This document shows, one piece after another, positions 40,852 through 56,289 of a stretch of 64,000 bases of DNA. Position numbers and translations under genes: made by a program. This DNA is from VRUE01 sp963747765. Its GTDB lineage: Bacteria > Actinomycetota > Thermoleophilia > Solirubrobacterales > 70-9. Positions within the stretch are counted from its first letter, which is position 1. Every line of letters starts with the position of its first letter. The stretch is taken from assembly GCA_963747765.1 (NCBI GenBank), contig CAVVGH010000005.1, positions 496,001 through 560,000 on the forward strand, given 5' to 3'. The notes below the pieces were generated by a model. The model was not told the origin of the DNA, did not search any database, and worked only from the letters and a program-made list of their open reading frames with translations.

Positions 40852-41319
40852 TTGCGGAACCGGAGAACATTTCTTTCCCTCCTTATCGAGAGACCTTGGC
40901 CCTCCGGAACCAGCCTCTCCAGAGAAACAGCAACGGGGCAATGCACTTTGTGCCGTTATCCGCAAGGCGTCTGCGGTGACGGCAGAGACGCTCCCTACGT
41001 TCTCTCTTCCCTCCCGTTGCTTCCCTACTGCAGCTGCGCCTCTCCCGTGTGCAGCTGCATTTTACGGCACTCAACCGTGCCCTTCAAGGATCCGGAGGGG
41101 TTCCCAAAGGCAGCTGAAGCCGCCCTGGTGTCCCCTGCCTTGTAATCGGCGGAGTGTGCGGATATCGACGCGAAATAGGGTGTTTAGAAGGCAAAGTAGG
41201 CACGTGCGCGCCTTGCCGAGAGCCGCTTCCGCCTCGACCTATGTCTGAGGCGCAAGCGGATCCGAGCCTCCGTCTGCGGGCTCGATGAGGATCGGCCCGA
41301 ACAATTTGGCTATCTCAGC
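40852..41319. repeat. Right ~468-bp terminal inverted repeat of the island
   Basis: This is the near-exact reverse complement of 33861-34317. Its outer end ...GGCTATCTCAGC stops at base 41319, which is also the discriminator base of tRNA-Ser. It keeps short stretches that are deleted in the left arm. Confidence 0.95.
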
Positions 41320-41408
41320 GGAGAGGGTGGGATTCGAACCCACGAGGCGGGTTAACCCCGCCCACGCGATTTCCAGTCGCGCTCCTTAAGCCACTCGGAC
41401 ACCTCTCC
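41319..41408 (-). tRNA. tRNA-Ser (GGA anticodon)
   Basis: This is a 90-nt type II tRNA with a long variable arm. The acceptor stem GGAGAGG pairs with CCTCTCC with discriminator G. The anticodon loop CTGGAAA gives GGA, reading UCC. The T-arm is GTGGGTTCGAATCCCAC. CCA is not encoded. The 3' end touches the island's right inverted repeat, a common arrangement for tRNA-targeted mobile elements. Confidence 0.95.
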
Positions 41409-41489
41409 GGGGCCCCAAGCGTAGAGGGTCAACGGCCTTGCCGATGCTGCGCGCGGAGGGCGGCGAGTGCCAGATAGGCTGCCTCGCCC

Positions 41490-42632
41490 ATGGACTTCAC
41501 TCTCACCGACGAGCAGCAGGACTTCGTTGCCGCGATTCGTGACTTCTGCGAGCGCGAGTGTGGTACGCCGGAGCAGCGCGAGAAGCTCACCGACGGCTAC
41601 AAGCTGCATCACAACTTCGATCTCTACGGGCAGATGGCGGAGTTGGGGTGGCTCGGTGTCACGATCGCCGAGGAGTACGGGGGATCGGGCGGCTCGATGC
41701 TGGACGCCTGCCTGTTCATGGAGGAGACCTCCCGGGGGCTGGCTCCGATCGGCGGCTACGCGACGACGCTGATCGTCGCCGGGGCCACCAAGCGCTTTGG
41801 CACCGAGGAGCAGAAGAAGGAGATCCTCGGTGGGATCGCCGCCGGAGCGGTCGAGGCAATCGCGATGACCGAGCCCGAGGCGGGCTCCGACGTGGGGTCG
41901 CTGACCACCTCGGCGGAGCAGGTCGACGGCGGCTTCGTCCTCAACGGGCAGAAGGTCTTCATCTCCAACGCCCACATCGCCGACCACATCCTCGTCGTCT
42001 GCCGCACCACCAAGGGCGAGTCCAAGCACGAGGGCCTATCGATGATCTGGGTGCCGCGCGAGACCAAGGGCCTCGAGATCGTCCCGATCAAGACGATGGG
42101 CGGCGAGGAGACCAACACCCTCTACCTGACCGACGTCGAGGCGCCGGCCGACGCCCTGCTCGGCGAGGTCGACCAGGCCTGGACGCAGCTGATGGCGGGG
42201 CTCAACGTCGAGCGGCTGATCCTCGCGGCGACGATGCTGGGGATCGGGCAGCGCGCCTTCGACGACGCGCTCGCCTACGTCAAGGAGCGCAAGCAGTTCG
42301 GCCGGCCGATCGGCTCCTTCCAGGCGCTCCAGCACCGGCTTGCCGACATGGCCACCGAGCTGGAGGCTGGGCGCCTGATGACTCGTTGGGTGGCCAGCCT
42401 GACCGATGAGGACCCGGGTCGAATGCTTCCTCGCGAGGCGTCGATGGTGAAGCTCTTCGTGACCGAGGTCGCCAAACGCGTCGCGGTGGACGGCATGCAG
42501 CTGATGGGCGGCTACGGCTACTCCTCGGAGTACGACATGGAGCGCCTCGTGCGCGCGACGATGGTCTCGACTATCTACGGCGGCACCTCGGAGATCCAGC
42601 GCACGATCATCGCCAAAACGCTCGGCCTTTAG
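41490..42632 (+). CDS. Acyl-CoA dehydrogenase
   Basis: This 380-residue flavoprotein has the full fold of the family: EEYGGSGGSMLDACLFMEET, AMTEPEAGSDVGSL (FAD/substrate contact), NGQKVFISNAHIADH, RKQFGRPIGSFQALQHRLAD and the C-terminal IYGGTSEIQRTIIAKTLGL. At the place where medium-chain enzymes carry the catalytic base (YEGT) it has YGGT, so the glutamate base must come from elsewhere, as in isovaleryl-CoA dehydrogenase-type members. It oxidises an acyl-CoA to the enoyl-CoA; the chain length is not predictable. Confidence 0.92.
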   Translation: MDFTLTDEQQDFVAAIRDFCERECGTPEQREKLTDGYKLHHNFDLYGQMAELGWLGVTIAEEYGGSGGSMLDACLFMEETSRGLAPIGGYATTLIVAGATKRFGTEEQKKEILGGIAAGAVEAIAMTEPEAGSDVGSLTTSAEQVDGGFVLNGQKVFISNAHIADHILVVCRTTKGESKHEGLSMIWVPRETKGLEIVPIKTMGGEETNTLYLTDVEAPADALLGEVDQAWTQLMAGLNVERLILAATMLGIGQRAFDDALAYVKERKQFGRPIGSFQALQHRLADMATELEAGRLMTRWVASLTDEDPGRMLPREASMVKLFVTEVAKRVAVDGMQLMGGYGYSSEYDMERLVRATMVSTIYGGTSEIQRTIIAKTLGL

Positions 42633-42839
42633 CCTCCTGCCGCCGGCCCCACCGGTCGCGGGCGTCCTGTCGTCTATCGAGCGACCGAGGCGCCCAATGG
42701 GTCGACTTCTCCCCTGCCGGGGGCCAGCCGTTTCGCGGGGAGGAATCCCTGGGCGGTGATGGGCGCTATTCTTCCTGCAGCCTCGCGCTTCGGCCCGGGG
42801 TTTTCTCTTGTAACGGCGTCCACACGGCAAGTAGGAGAA

Positions 42840-43004
42840 ATGGCTCGCGGAGATGTCCGCATCGCGGTGACGCTGGCTTGCGAAGACTGCAAGCGGCGCA
42901 ACTACCAGACAAACAAGTCGCGGCGAAACTCGCCGGACCGCATCGAGCTGCGCAAGTTCTGCCACTGGTGCGGGCGCCACACGGCCCACAAGGAGACGCG
43001 ATAG
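42840..43004 (+). CDS. rpmG: 50S ribosomal protein L33 (zinc-binding type)
   Basis: The ATG at 42840 follows GTAGGAG, and the 54-residue product is the normal L33 size. Two CxxC pairs (CEDC and CHWC) mark the zinc-containing C+ form. It heads the conserved rpmG-secE-nusG-rplK-rplA order. The tRNA-Trp often found between rpmG and secE is not present here. Confidence 0.95.
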   Translation: MARGDVRIAVTLACEDCKRRNYQTNKSRRNSPDRIELRKFCHWCGRHTAHKETR

Positions 43005-43072
43005 TGCCGGCGGGCGTTCGCCAGGAGGCGGCGATGCCGGTTGGGCCGCGTCGCAGGGGATGTTGAGCGGCG

Positions 43073-43597
43073 ATGGCGAAGAGTCGCGCACAGCGCAAGG
43101 CCGAGCGCCGCGCCCGCGAAGCCCAGGAACAGAGGCAGGGCGGCGGCGAGCAGTCGCGCCAGGCGGGTGCTCAGCACGACACCCAGGTTCCGATATCGGG
43201 CGACGTGGCCGAGGTCAACGCGGTGGAGGTCGGAATGGCGGCCGGCGCACCCGAGGCGAGTCTGGAGACATCGGATGCCTCCAGGTCGTCCCGCGCCGAG
43301 CGCCGGGCGGAGGCAAAGCGGGCCAAGACCGCCGAGAAGCGGCAGCGCGAAGAGCGCAAGCGCCAGGAGAGCGAGCAGCTGGCGCGGCGCCAGAAGCAGG
43401 CGACCGCGGAGCGCCAGCGCGGCGGGGTACTCGGCTTCCTGATCTCCTGCTGGGCCGAGCTGCGAAAAGTCCAGTGGCCAGATCGCGACACCCTCGTCCA
43501 GGCGACCGCGGTGACGGTCATCTTCGTGACGGTCGCGGCCGCCTATCTGGGCGCTCTCGACGGCATCTTCAACTTCCTTATCCAGAAGATCCTCTAA
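43073..43597 (+). CDS. secE: Preprotein translocase subunit SecE with long N-terminal extension
   Basis: This protein has 174 residues. The C-terminal ~60 are a typical SecE: SCWAELRKVQWPDRDTLVQA, followed by one transmembrane helix. The first ~110 residues are a highly charged, Arg/Glu/Gln-rich low-complexity region (AERRAREAQEQRQ; RAEAKRAKTAEKRQREERKR). SecE clamps the SecY channel. Similar but usually shorter extensions occur in actinobacteria. nusG follows 39 bp downstream. Confidence 0.93.
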   Translation: MAKSRAQRKAERRAREAQEQRQGGGEQSRQAGAQHDTQVPISGDVAEVNAVEVGMAAGAPEASLETSDASRSSRAERRAEAKRAKTAEKRQREERKRQESEQLARRQKQATAERQRGGVLGFLISCWAELRKVQWPDRDTLVQATAVTVIFVTVAAAYLGALDGIFNFLIQKIL

Positions 43598-43636
43598 GCG
43601 CAACCGGGATCCCGATCAAGCAGGGGCTTTAGATAG

Positions 43637-44161
43637 ATGTATCGCTGGTACGTGATCAACACCTACTCCGGGCACGAGAACAAGGTCAAGCACAATCTCG
43701 AGCACCGGGTGCAGACGATGAGCCAGAACCGCAACGTGCGGCAGGTCGTCGTGCCCACCGAGCAGGTGATGGAAGTCAACAAGGACGGGCAGAAAGAACC
43801 GAAGGAGAAACGGACGATGCCCGGCTACGTCCTGGTCAACATGGAGATGACCGACGACGCCTGGGGATTGGTCAAGAACACCCCTGGGGTGACCGGCTTC
43901 GTGGGCTCTCGCAACAAGCCCGTGCCGCTCTCCAAAGCCGAGGTGGACCGACTGCTGCACCGCGAGACGGCGGAGCGACCTCGCACCCAGGCGCAGTTCT
44001 CGATCGGCGAGTCGGTCAAGGTCATCTCCGGCCCTCTCTCGGACTTCTCCGGCGAGATCGCCGAGATCAACGAGGACGCCGCGAAACTCAAGGTCCTGGT
44101 CTCGATCTTCGGGCGCGAGACCCCGGTCGAGGTGGGCTACGACCAGGTGAAGAAGATTTAG
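43637..44161 (+). CDS. nusG: Transcription termination/antitermination protein NusG
   Basis: This 174-residue protein has the NGN domain beginning MYRWYVINTYSGHENKVKHN and including PGYVLVNMEMTDDAWGLVKN and TGFVGSRNKPVPLSKAEV. The C-terminal KOW domain is IGESVKVISGPLSDFSGEIA. It binds RNA polymerase and couples it with Rho or the ribosome. The length is compact, without the acidic N-terminal extension seen in some actinobacteria. Confidence 0.97.
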   Translation: MYRWYVINTYSGHENKVKHNLEHRVQTMSQNRNVRQVVVPTEQVMEVNKDGQKEPKEKRTMPGYVLVNMEMTDDAWGLVKNTPGVTGFVGSRNKPVPLSKAEVDRLLHRETAERPRTQAQFSIGESVKVISGPLSDFSGEIAEINEDAAKLKVLVSIFGRETPVEVGYDQVKKI

Positions 44162-44193
44162 CGCGGCGACCGCTACCCTCCTCTCGATTCCAG

Positions 44194-44616
44194 ATGGCCA
44201 AGAAAGTCCTCACCCTCATCAAGCTGCAGATCCAGGCGGGCAACGCCAACCCGGCGCCGCCGGTTGGTCCGGCACTGGGCCAGCACGGCGTCAACATCAT
44301 GGAATTCTGTAAAGCCTTCAACGCCCAGACCCAGGGCGAGGGCGGGACGATCATCCCGGTCGAGATCACGGTCTACGAGGACCGCTCGTTCACCTTCATC
44401 ACCAAGACCCCACCGGCCGCGATCCTGATCAAGGAGGCCGCTGGGATCCCGAAGGGCTCGGGAGAGCCACACCTCAACAAAGTCGCCACGATCTCGATCG
44501 ACCAGGTCCGCCAGATCGCCGAGCGCAAGATGCCCGACCTCAACGCCAACGACCTCGACGCCGCCTCGAAGATCATCGCCGGGACGGCCCGCTCGATGGG
44601 CGTCGACGTCAAATAG
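44194..44616 (+). CDS. rplK: 50S ribosomal protein L11
   Basis: The product has 140 residues with the L11 N-terminal proline-rich loop NANPAPPVGPALGQHGVNIM and the RNA-binding C-terminal domain ending ARSMGVDVK. It forms the GTPase-associated center with 23S rRNA. It lies 10 bp before rplA. Confidence 0.98.
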   Translation: MAKKVLTLIKLQIQAGNANPAPPVGPALGQHGVNIMEFCKAFNAQTQGEGGTIIPVEITVYEDRSFTFITKTPPAAILIKEAAGIPKGSGEPHLNKVATISIDQVRQIAERKMPDLNANDLDAASKIIAGTARSMGVDVK

Positions 44617-44626
44617 GAGAGTTCCG

Positions 44627-45376
44627 ATGGCTCACGGCAAGCGCTACCGCAAGCAGTACGAGAAGGTGCAGCGCGCGCGTGCCTATCCGCCGGCCGAGGC
44701 GATCGCGCTGATCAAGGAGACGGCGAGCGCGAACTTCGACGAGACGGTCGAGCTGCACCTGCGGCTCGGCGTCAACGTCCGGCACGCCGAGGAACAGCTG
44801 CGCGGCACCCTTGCCCTGCCCCATGGCCTTGGCAAGGACGTCACGGTCGCGGTCTTCGCGCAGGGCCAGCAGGCCCGCGACGCGGAGGCGGCGGGAGCGG
44901 ATGTCGTCGGTGGCGACGATCTCGCAAAGAAGATCCAGGACGGTTGGACGGACTTCGACGTCGTGATCTCCACCCCGGACATGATGAAAACGGTCGGCCA
45001 GCTCGGTCGGGTGCTGGGCCCTCAGGGCAAGATGCCGAACCCCAAGGTCGGCACGGTCACCGACGACATCGAGAAAGCCGTTACGGAGTCGAAGGCCGGG
45101 AAGGTCGAGTACCGCACCGACCGCCAGGCGATCGTCCACCTGGCGATCGGCAAGGCGAGCTTCGAACCGCAGAAGCTGCTCGACAACTACCTCGCGGTGG
45201 TCGAGGAGATCCAGCGTGCCAAGCCGGCGTCGGCAAAGGGGCGCTACATCATCTCCGCGACCCTGACCGCGACGATGGGCCCCGGGATCAGGGTCGACGC
45301 TTCGAAGACCGGCGAACGAGACGCGCTTGCAGTTGCGGCCTCCCCCGAGACCGCAGAGGAGCCGGCGACCGCGTAG
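44627..45376 (+). CDS. rplA: 50S ribosomal protein L1
   Basis: This 249-residue protein is slightly longer than usual through a C-terminal acidic tail. Typical L1 segments are VELHLRLGVNVRHAEEQLRG, GRVLGPQGKMPNPKVGTVT and GTVTDDIEKAV. An AGGAG ribosome-binding site precedes the ATG. L1 builds the ribosomal stalk and often autoregulates rplK-rplA; no L1-type leader is obvious here. Confidence 0.98.
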   Translation: MAHGKRYRKQYEKVQRARAYPPAEAIALIKETASANFDETVELHLRLGVNVRHAEEQLRGTLALPHGLGKDVTVAVFAQGQQARDAEAAGADVVGGDDLAKKIQDGWTDFDVVISTPDMMKTVGQLGRVLGPQGKMPNPKVGTVTDDIEKAVTESKAGKVEYRTDRQAIVHLAIGKASFEPQKLLDNYLAVVEEIQRAKPASAKGRYIISATLTATMGPGIRVDASKTGERDALAVAASPETAEEPATA

Positions 45377-45377
45377 A

Positions 45378-45467
45378 CTTCCGCGCCGCGCGAACCCAAG
45401 ACCACCGGCGGTGGTCGATGGGCCTCGATCGGGGACGCCGATCCAGCTGGGCCCATCGCCGCGGAAG
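45378..45467 (+). ncRNA. L10(L12) ribosomal protein leader
   Basis: The 108-base gap before rplJ folds into a three-way junction. The closing stem is CTTCCGCG (45378-45385) with CGCGGAAG (45460-45467), enclosing a short hairpin ACCACC-GGC-GGTGGT (45401-45415) and a longer arm GATGGGCC/GGGCCCATC with GATCGG/CCGATC at its tip (45417-45457). This is the expected place and general shape for the L10-leader autoregulatory element that binds the L10-L12 complex. Confidence 0.7.
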
Positions 45468-45484
45468 CCCGGTGCAGGTGAACG

Positions 45485-46075
45485 ATGAACCGAGAAGAGA
45501 AGGCAGCCACAATCGAGGAGATCGCCGCCCAGATCGAGGGCGCCGAGTCGATCTTCGCGGTTGACTATCGAGGGATCAGCGTGCCGCAGGCGGCCGAGCT
45601 GCGCGGCAAGCTCCGCGAGGCCGACGCCACGTTTCGGATCGTCAAGAACCGGCTCAGCAAACTGGCGGCTGAGAAGGCGGGCGAGGAGCGGCTTGCCGAG
45701 CTGCTCGAGGGGCCGACCGCGCTCACCTTCGTCCAGGGCGACACCGCCCTTGCCGCCAAGGCGATCTTCAGCTTCAGTCGCGAGCACGAAGTCCTCACCT
45801 TCAAGGGCGGCTTCATGGACGATCTCAGTCTCGACGAGGATCGCTTCAAATCAATCGCCCGCCTGCCGGCCCGCGAAGTGCTCGACGGGCAGCTGGCCGG
45901 AGTCGTCGCCAGCCCGCTCACCGGCCTGGTGCGAGGGCTTGGCTCGATGATTTCGGGGCTCGCCATCCAGCTGGGCCAGATCGCCGAGAAGGGGCTCGTC
46001 TCGGGTGAGACCGAGCCGGCCGGCGACAAGGAGATTTCCGATTCTGCAGACGACGACAGCAAGGAAGAGGAGTAG
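45485..46075 (+). CDS. rplJ: 50S ribosomal protein L10
   Basis: The product has 196 residues. FAVDYRGISVPQAAELRGKL and FRIVKNRLSKLAAEKAG are the typical L10 N-terminal domain, and the C-terminal helix that carries L7/L12 dimers follows. The acidic tail is longer than usual. Preceded by the structured leader; its TAG is directly followed by the rplL ATG. Confidence 0.97.
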   Translation: MNREEKAATIEEIAAQIEGAESIFAVDYRGISVPQAAELRGKLREADATFRIVKNRLSKLAAEKAGEERLAELLEGPTALTFVQGDTALAAKAIFSFSREHEVLTFKGGFMDDLSLDEDRFKSIARLPAREVLDGQLAGVVASPLTGLVRGLGSMISGLAIQLGQIAEKGLVSGETEPAGDKEISDSADDDSKEEE

Positions 46076-46471
46076 ATGGCCACCAAGGTTTCGACAGAGG
46101 ATTGGATCGAGGAGCTGAAAAGCATCTCGGTCCTCGAGCTCTCCGAGCGGATCAAGGCTCTGGAGGAGGAGTTCGGCGTCTCCGCGACCGCGGTCGCGGC
46201 AGCTGCTCCGGCCGCTGCCGGTGCGCCGGCGGGCGACGGCGAAGGCGGCGAGGAAGAGGCCTCGACGGTTGACGTCGTGCTGACCGAGGTGGGGGGGCAG
46301 AAGGTTCCCGTCATCAAGGTGGTGCGCGCGGCGACCGGGCTCGGGCTCAAAGAGGCGAAGGCGCTCGTCGACGAGGCCCCGAAAGCGATCAAAGAGGGTC
46401 TGGAGCGCGACGAGGCCGAGAAGATCAAGGGGGAACTCGAGGAGGCCGGCGCTACCGTTGAGCTGAAGTAG
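46076..46471 (+). CDS. rplL: 50S ribosomal protein L7/L12
   Basis: The product has 131 residues: an N-terminal dimerisation domain (LKSISVLELSERIKALEEEF), an alanine-rich hinge, then the C-terminal factor-binding domain VIKVVRAATGLGLKEAKALV and DEAPKAIKEGLERDEAEKIK. It recruits translation factors to the ribosome. A 6-bp GC hairpin (46481-46499) follows the stop and may act as an attenuator before rpoB. Confidence 0.98.
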   Translation: MATKVSTEDWIEELKSISVLELSERIKALEEEFGVSATAVAAAAPAAAGAPAGDGEGGEEEASTVDVVLTEVGGQKVPVIKVVRAATGLGLKEAKALVDEAPKAIKEGLERDEAEKIKGELEEAGATVELK

Positions 46472-46480
46472 GCGGGGCGA

Positions 46481-46499
46481 GCCGCCGGGTTTCGGCGGC
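46481..46499 (+). terminator. Possible attenuator hairpin between rplL and rpoB
   Basis: GCCGCC (46481-46486) pairs with GGCGGC (46494-46499) around a 7-base loop. No T-run follows, so only partial termination, as known for the rplL-rpoB junction in other bacteria, would be expected. Confidence 0.45.
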
Positions 46500-46616
46500 G
46501 TGGCAACAGCCGACGGTGGCCGTATGTTATTTTCTGCGGTCGCGCGCCTGTTGCTAGTCCTTGCCTATATCTGCGCTGTTTCCACGTCCCTCTGACCCTC
46601 CGAGGAGTCGCCGACT

Positions 46617-50180
<3,564 letters not shown>

Positions 50181-50182
50181 GG

Positions 50183-54226
<4,044 letters not shown>

Positions 54227-54233
54227 GGGGAGG

Positions 54234-54343
54234 GGAGGGGTGGGCACCCCTCCTCACTCAACTTGCTTCGGTGGGTCGTGGTCTGCTGGCCGCGATTGAA
54301 TTGCCGAAGAAGTACAAGCCGTTCGGAGGGGTGCCACCCCTCC
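54234..54343 (+). terminator. Two GGAGGGGT hairpins after rpoC
   Basis: GGAGGGGT pairs with ACCCCTCC at 54234-54253 (loop GGGC), and the same stem recurs at 54325-54343 (loop GCC). Neither is followed by T residues. They may act as Rho-independent-like or processing structures at the end of the rpoBC transcript. Confidence 0.4.
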
Positions 54344-54383
54344 CCTCCATCAATCAATCGTCTTCGGTCGAGGGGGGGAATGA

Positions 54384-54430
54384 CTCCGTTCGCTCTTTGT
54401 ACCGGTGAGCGACACAACCAGCGAACGGAG
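54384..54430. repeat. Interspersed palindromic repeat family B, inverted-loop copy
   Basis: The arm CTCCGTTCGCTCTTTGT (54384-54400) faces ACAACCAGCGAACGGAG (54414-54430) around the 13-nt loop ACCGGTGAGCGAC. The loop resembles the reverse complement of the loop in the 57-kb copies (GTCGCAGAGCGGT). It lies between rpoC and the monooxygenase gene. Confidence 0.82.
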
Positions 54431-54449
54431 GGGATGTAGATTCCTGACC

Positions 54450-55826
54450 GTGGGTTTGCCGGGAAAGGTCTGCGTGATTGGCGCCGGGTCCTCTGGGATC
54501 GCGGCGTGCCAGGTGCTGGATGCGCAGGGCATCCCGTTCGACTGCTTCGAGAAGGGCTCCGAGGTGGGCGGGAACTGGCGCTACGAGAACGACAACGGGA
54601 TGTCGTCCGCCTACCGCTCGCTGCACATCAACACCTCGCGCCGGGTGATGGCGTTCAAGACGCTGCCGATGCCCGACGACTACCCCGACTACCCGAGCCA
54701 CTTCCAGATGGCCGCCTACTTCGACGAATTTGTCGACCGCTTCGGACTGCGCGAGAAGATCCGCTTTCGCACCGAGGTCGTCTCGGTGGAGCCTGTTGAA
54801 GCGGGGCCCGCGGTTGCGGCCGGTAACGACCGGTCCGGCCCAGGGGCCGGCAGCGGCCTCTGGGATGTGACGATCGAGGATGCCGACGGAAAGCGCGAGA
54901 CGAATCGCTACCGGGCCGTCCTCGTCGCCAACGGCCATCACTGGGACCCGCGCTGGCCGGAACCGCCATATCCCGGGGCAGACGAGTTCGCGGGCGAGCA
55001 GATGCACGTCCATCACTACCGCGAGTCCGACGTGCTGCGCGGCAAGCGGGTGCTCGTGCTCGGCATCGGCAACTCGGCGACGGACATCGCGGTCGAGTCC
55101 TCGCGGATCGCCGACGCGACCTTCCTGGCGATGCGCCGCGGCGCCTACGTGATCCCGAAGTACATCAACGGCAAGCCGATCGACGAGCTGGTGAACCCGC
55201 TGACCTCGATGCTGCCCCTGTCCGTGCAGCGCTTCTTCGCAAGTCGCGCGCTCGGCGTCGCGGCCGGCAAGATGAGCGCCTACGGACTGCCCGAGCCCGA
55301 CCACAAGCTGTTCGAGGCCCATCCGACGGTCTCCTCGGAGCTGCTGCCCCGGATCGGGCACGGCGACGTCGCGGTGAAGCCGAACATCGAGCGCTTCTCC
55401 GGCGGTCGCGGCGTCCGCTTCACCGACGGCAGCGAGGAGCAGATCGACCTCGTCATCTACTGCTCCGGCTACAAGATCACCCTCCCGTTTCTCGACCCGG
55501 AGGTCCTTTCAGCTCCCGACAACCGCCTGCCGCTCTACCGGCGGGTCGTTCCGGTCGAGCGTCCCGATCTCTTCTTCATCGGCTTCATCCAGCCGTTCGG
55601 GCCGATCATGCCGCTGGCCGAGGCGCAGGCGGAGTGGGTCGCGGACCTGCTCGCCGGGCGGGCGGCGCTGCCGCCGGCGGCGGAGATGACGCGCGATATC
55701 GCGGCCGAAGAAGGGCGGATGGGCAGGCGCTTCGTCAGCTCAAAGCGCCATACGCTCGAGGTGGACTTCTATCCCTACCTGCGCGAGATCCGGCGCGAGC
55801 GCAAACGGGTCGCGCAGCGAGTCTGA
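54450..55826 (+). CDS. Flavin-containing monooxygenase (FMO/BVMO family)
   Basis: The protein has 458 residues from GTG 54450. An upstream GTG at 54405 lies in a repeat hairpin and is less likely. It shows the FAD-binding VIGAGSSG near residue 8, the FMO signature FAGEQMHVHHY (F-x-G-x-x-x-H-x-x-x-Y) and the NADPH-binding VLGIGNSATDI. It inserts one oxygen atom into a substrate using NADPH and O2. The substrate is unknown; Baeyer-Villiger or N-oxidation activity is possible. Confidence 0.88.
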   Translation: MGLPGKVCVIGAGSSGIAACQVLDAQGIPFDCFEKGSEVGGNWRYENDNGMSSAYRSLHINTSRRVMAFKTLPMPDDYPDYPSHFQMAAYFDEFVDRFGLREKIRFRTEVVSVEPVEAGPAVAAGNDRSGPGAGSGLWDVTIEDADGKRETNRYRAVLVANGHHWDPRWPEPPYPGADEFAGEQMHVHHYRESDVLRGKRVLVLGIGNSATDIAVESSRIADATFLAMRRGAYVIPKYINGKPIDELVNPLTSMLPLSVQRFFASRALGVAAGKMSAYGLPEPDHKLFEAHPTVSSELLPRIGHGDVAVKPNIERFSGGRGVRFTDGSEEQIDLVIYCSGYKITLPFLDPEVLSAPDNRLPLYRRVVPVERPDLFFIGFIQPFGPIMPLAEAQAEWVADLLAGRAALPPAAEMTRDIAAEEGRMGRRFVSSKRHTLEVDFYPYLREIRRERKRVAQRV

Positions 55827-56158
55827 GAGGGGGTGGCGGGGGGCACCCATCCCGCCGCTGCCGTTTTCGCCGTTGAGCATCTGTTTCTCGCCAACTGGTC
55901 TGTGCGAAAAAGAGACCGCCGCCGGCGAGATGGGAACCCCCCACCACCCCTCCACATCGCGATGGCGCCGCCGGGGAAGGGCCTCGGGCCCTGGGGGCGT
56001 AGGGGCTGGGGGCGCCAGCGGCCGAAGCCCTCGCCGCTGTCCTCTGCCTGTCCCCCGGCCTCGGGCGGTCGGCTCGCCCACCAAACAAGCCAGAGCGCGC
56101 CGAAGACCGGGATCTTCAGGACGACCAAGAGGAAGAAGATCGGTAGCCAGCCCTCCAC
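55775..56158 (-). CDS. Small membrane protein, unknown
   Basis: From ATG 56158 the frame gives 127 codons. The first ~30 residues (EGWLPIFFLLVVLKIPVFGA and LWLVWWASRPPE) form one strong membrane segment. The next ~40 are charged and proline-rich (GPRPFPGG). The last part is antisense to the monooxygenase 3' end and looks random, so the real protein may be shorter. The small helix-plus-PRP-tail form is known to me from other actinobacteria, without a function. Confidence 0.5.
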   Translation of the reverse strand: MEGWLPIFFLLVVLKIPVFGALWLVWWASRPPEAGGQAEDSGEGFGRWRPQPLRPQGPRPFPGGAIAMWRGGGGFPSRRRRSLFRTDQLARNRCSTAKTAAAGWVPPATPSQTRCATRLRSRRISRR

Positions 56159-56289
56159 GGGATCAGTCTAGACATACCCAACCGCAGGCGTCGGAAATCA
56201 TCCGCCCGTCCCGGGAGGCCCCAGTGGCCTGAGTCATTGGGTGGCAAATGGTCGATGCGCCCGCAGTTGACCACCCCGGCGGTTCTCAA

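Larger units (their letters stand above)
33861..41319. mobile_element. 7.46-kb island bounded by ~460-bp inverted repeats next to tRNA-Ser
   Basis: Two long inverted repeats (457 and 468 bp) enclose six gene-sized features: a broken DUF6119-like gene with an HTH gene, a DUF488 gene, an unnamed zinc-binding-like gene, a Schlafen/AlbA_2 gene and a membrane coiled-coil gene. Base composition is clearly lower in GC than the flanks. The right tip coincides with the last base of tRNA-Ser. No transposase, integrase or Rep gene is intact inside; only small recombinase remnants are found. The left tip touches the recombinase segment. The mode of movement is unknown. Confidence 0.8.

Noticed and set aside
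31813..41319. Direct-repeat att sites of a tRNA-integrated island
   Set aside because: I looked for a copy of the tRNA-Ser 3' end near the left border (31813 and 33861) and saw none, so classic att repeats are not supported.
43005..43072. tRNA-Trp gene between rpmG and secE
   Set aside because: That position often holds tRNA-Trp, but the 68 bp here show no T-arm or acceptor stem.
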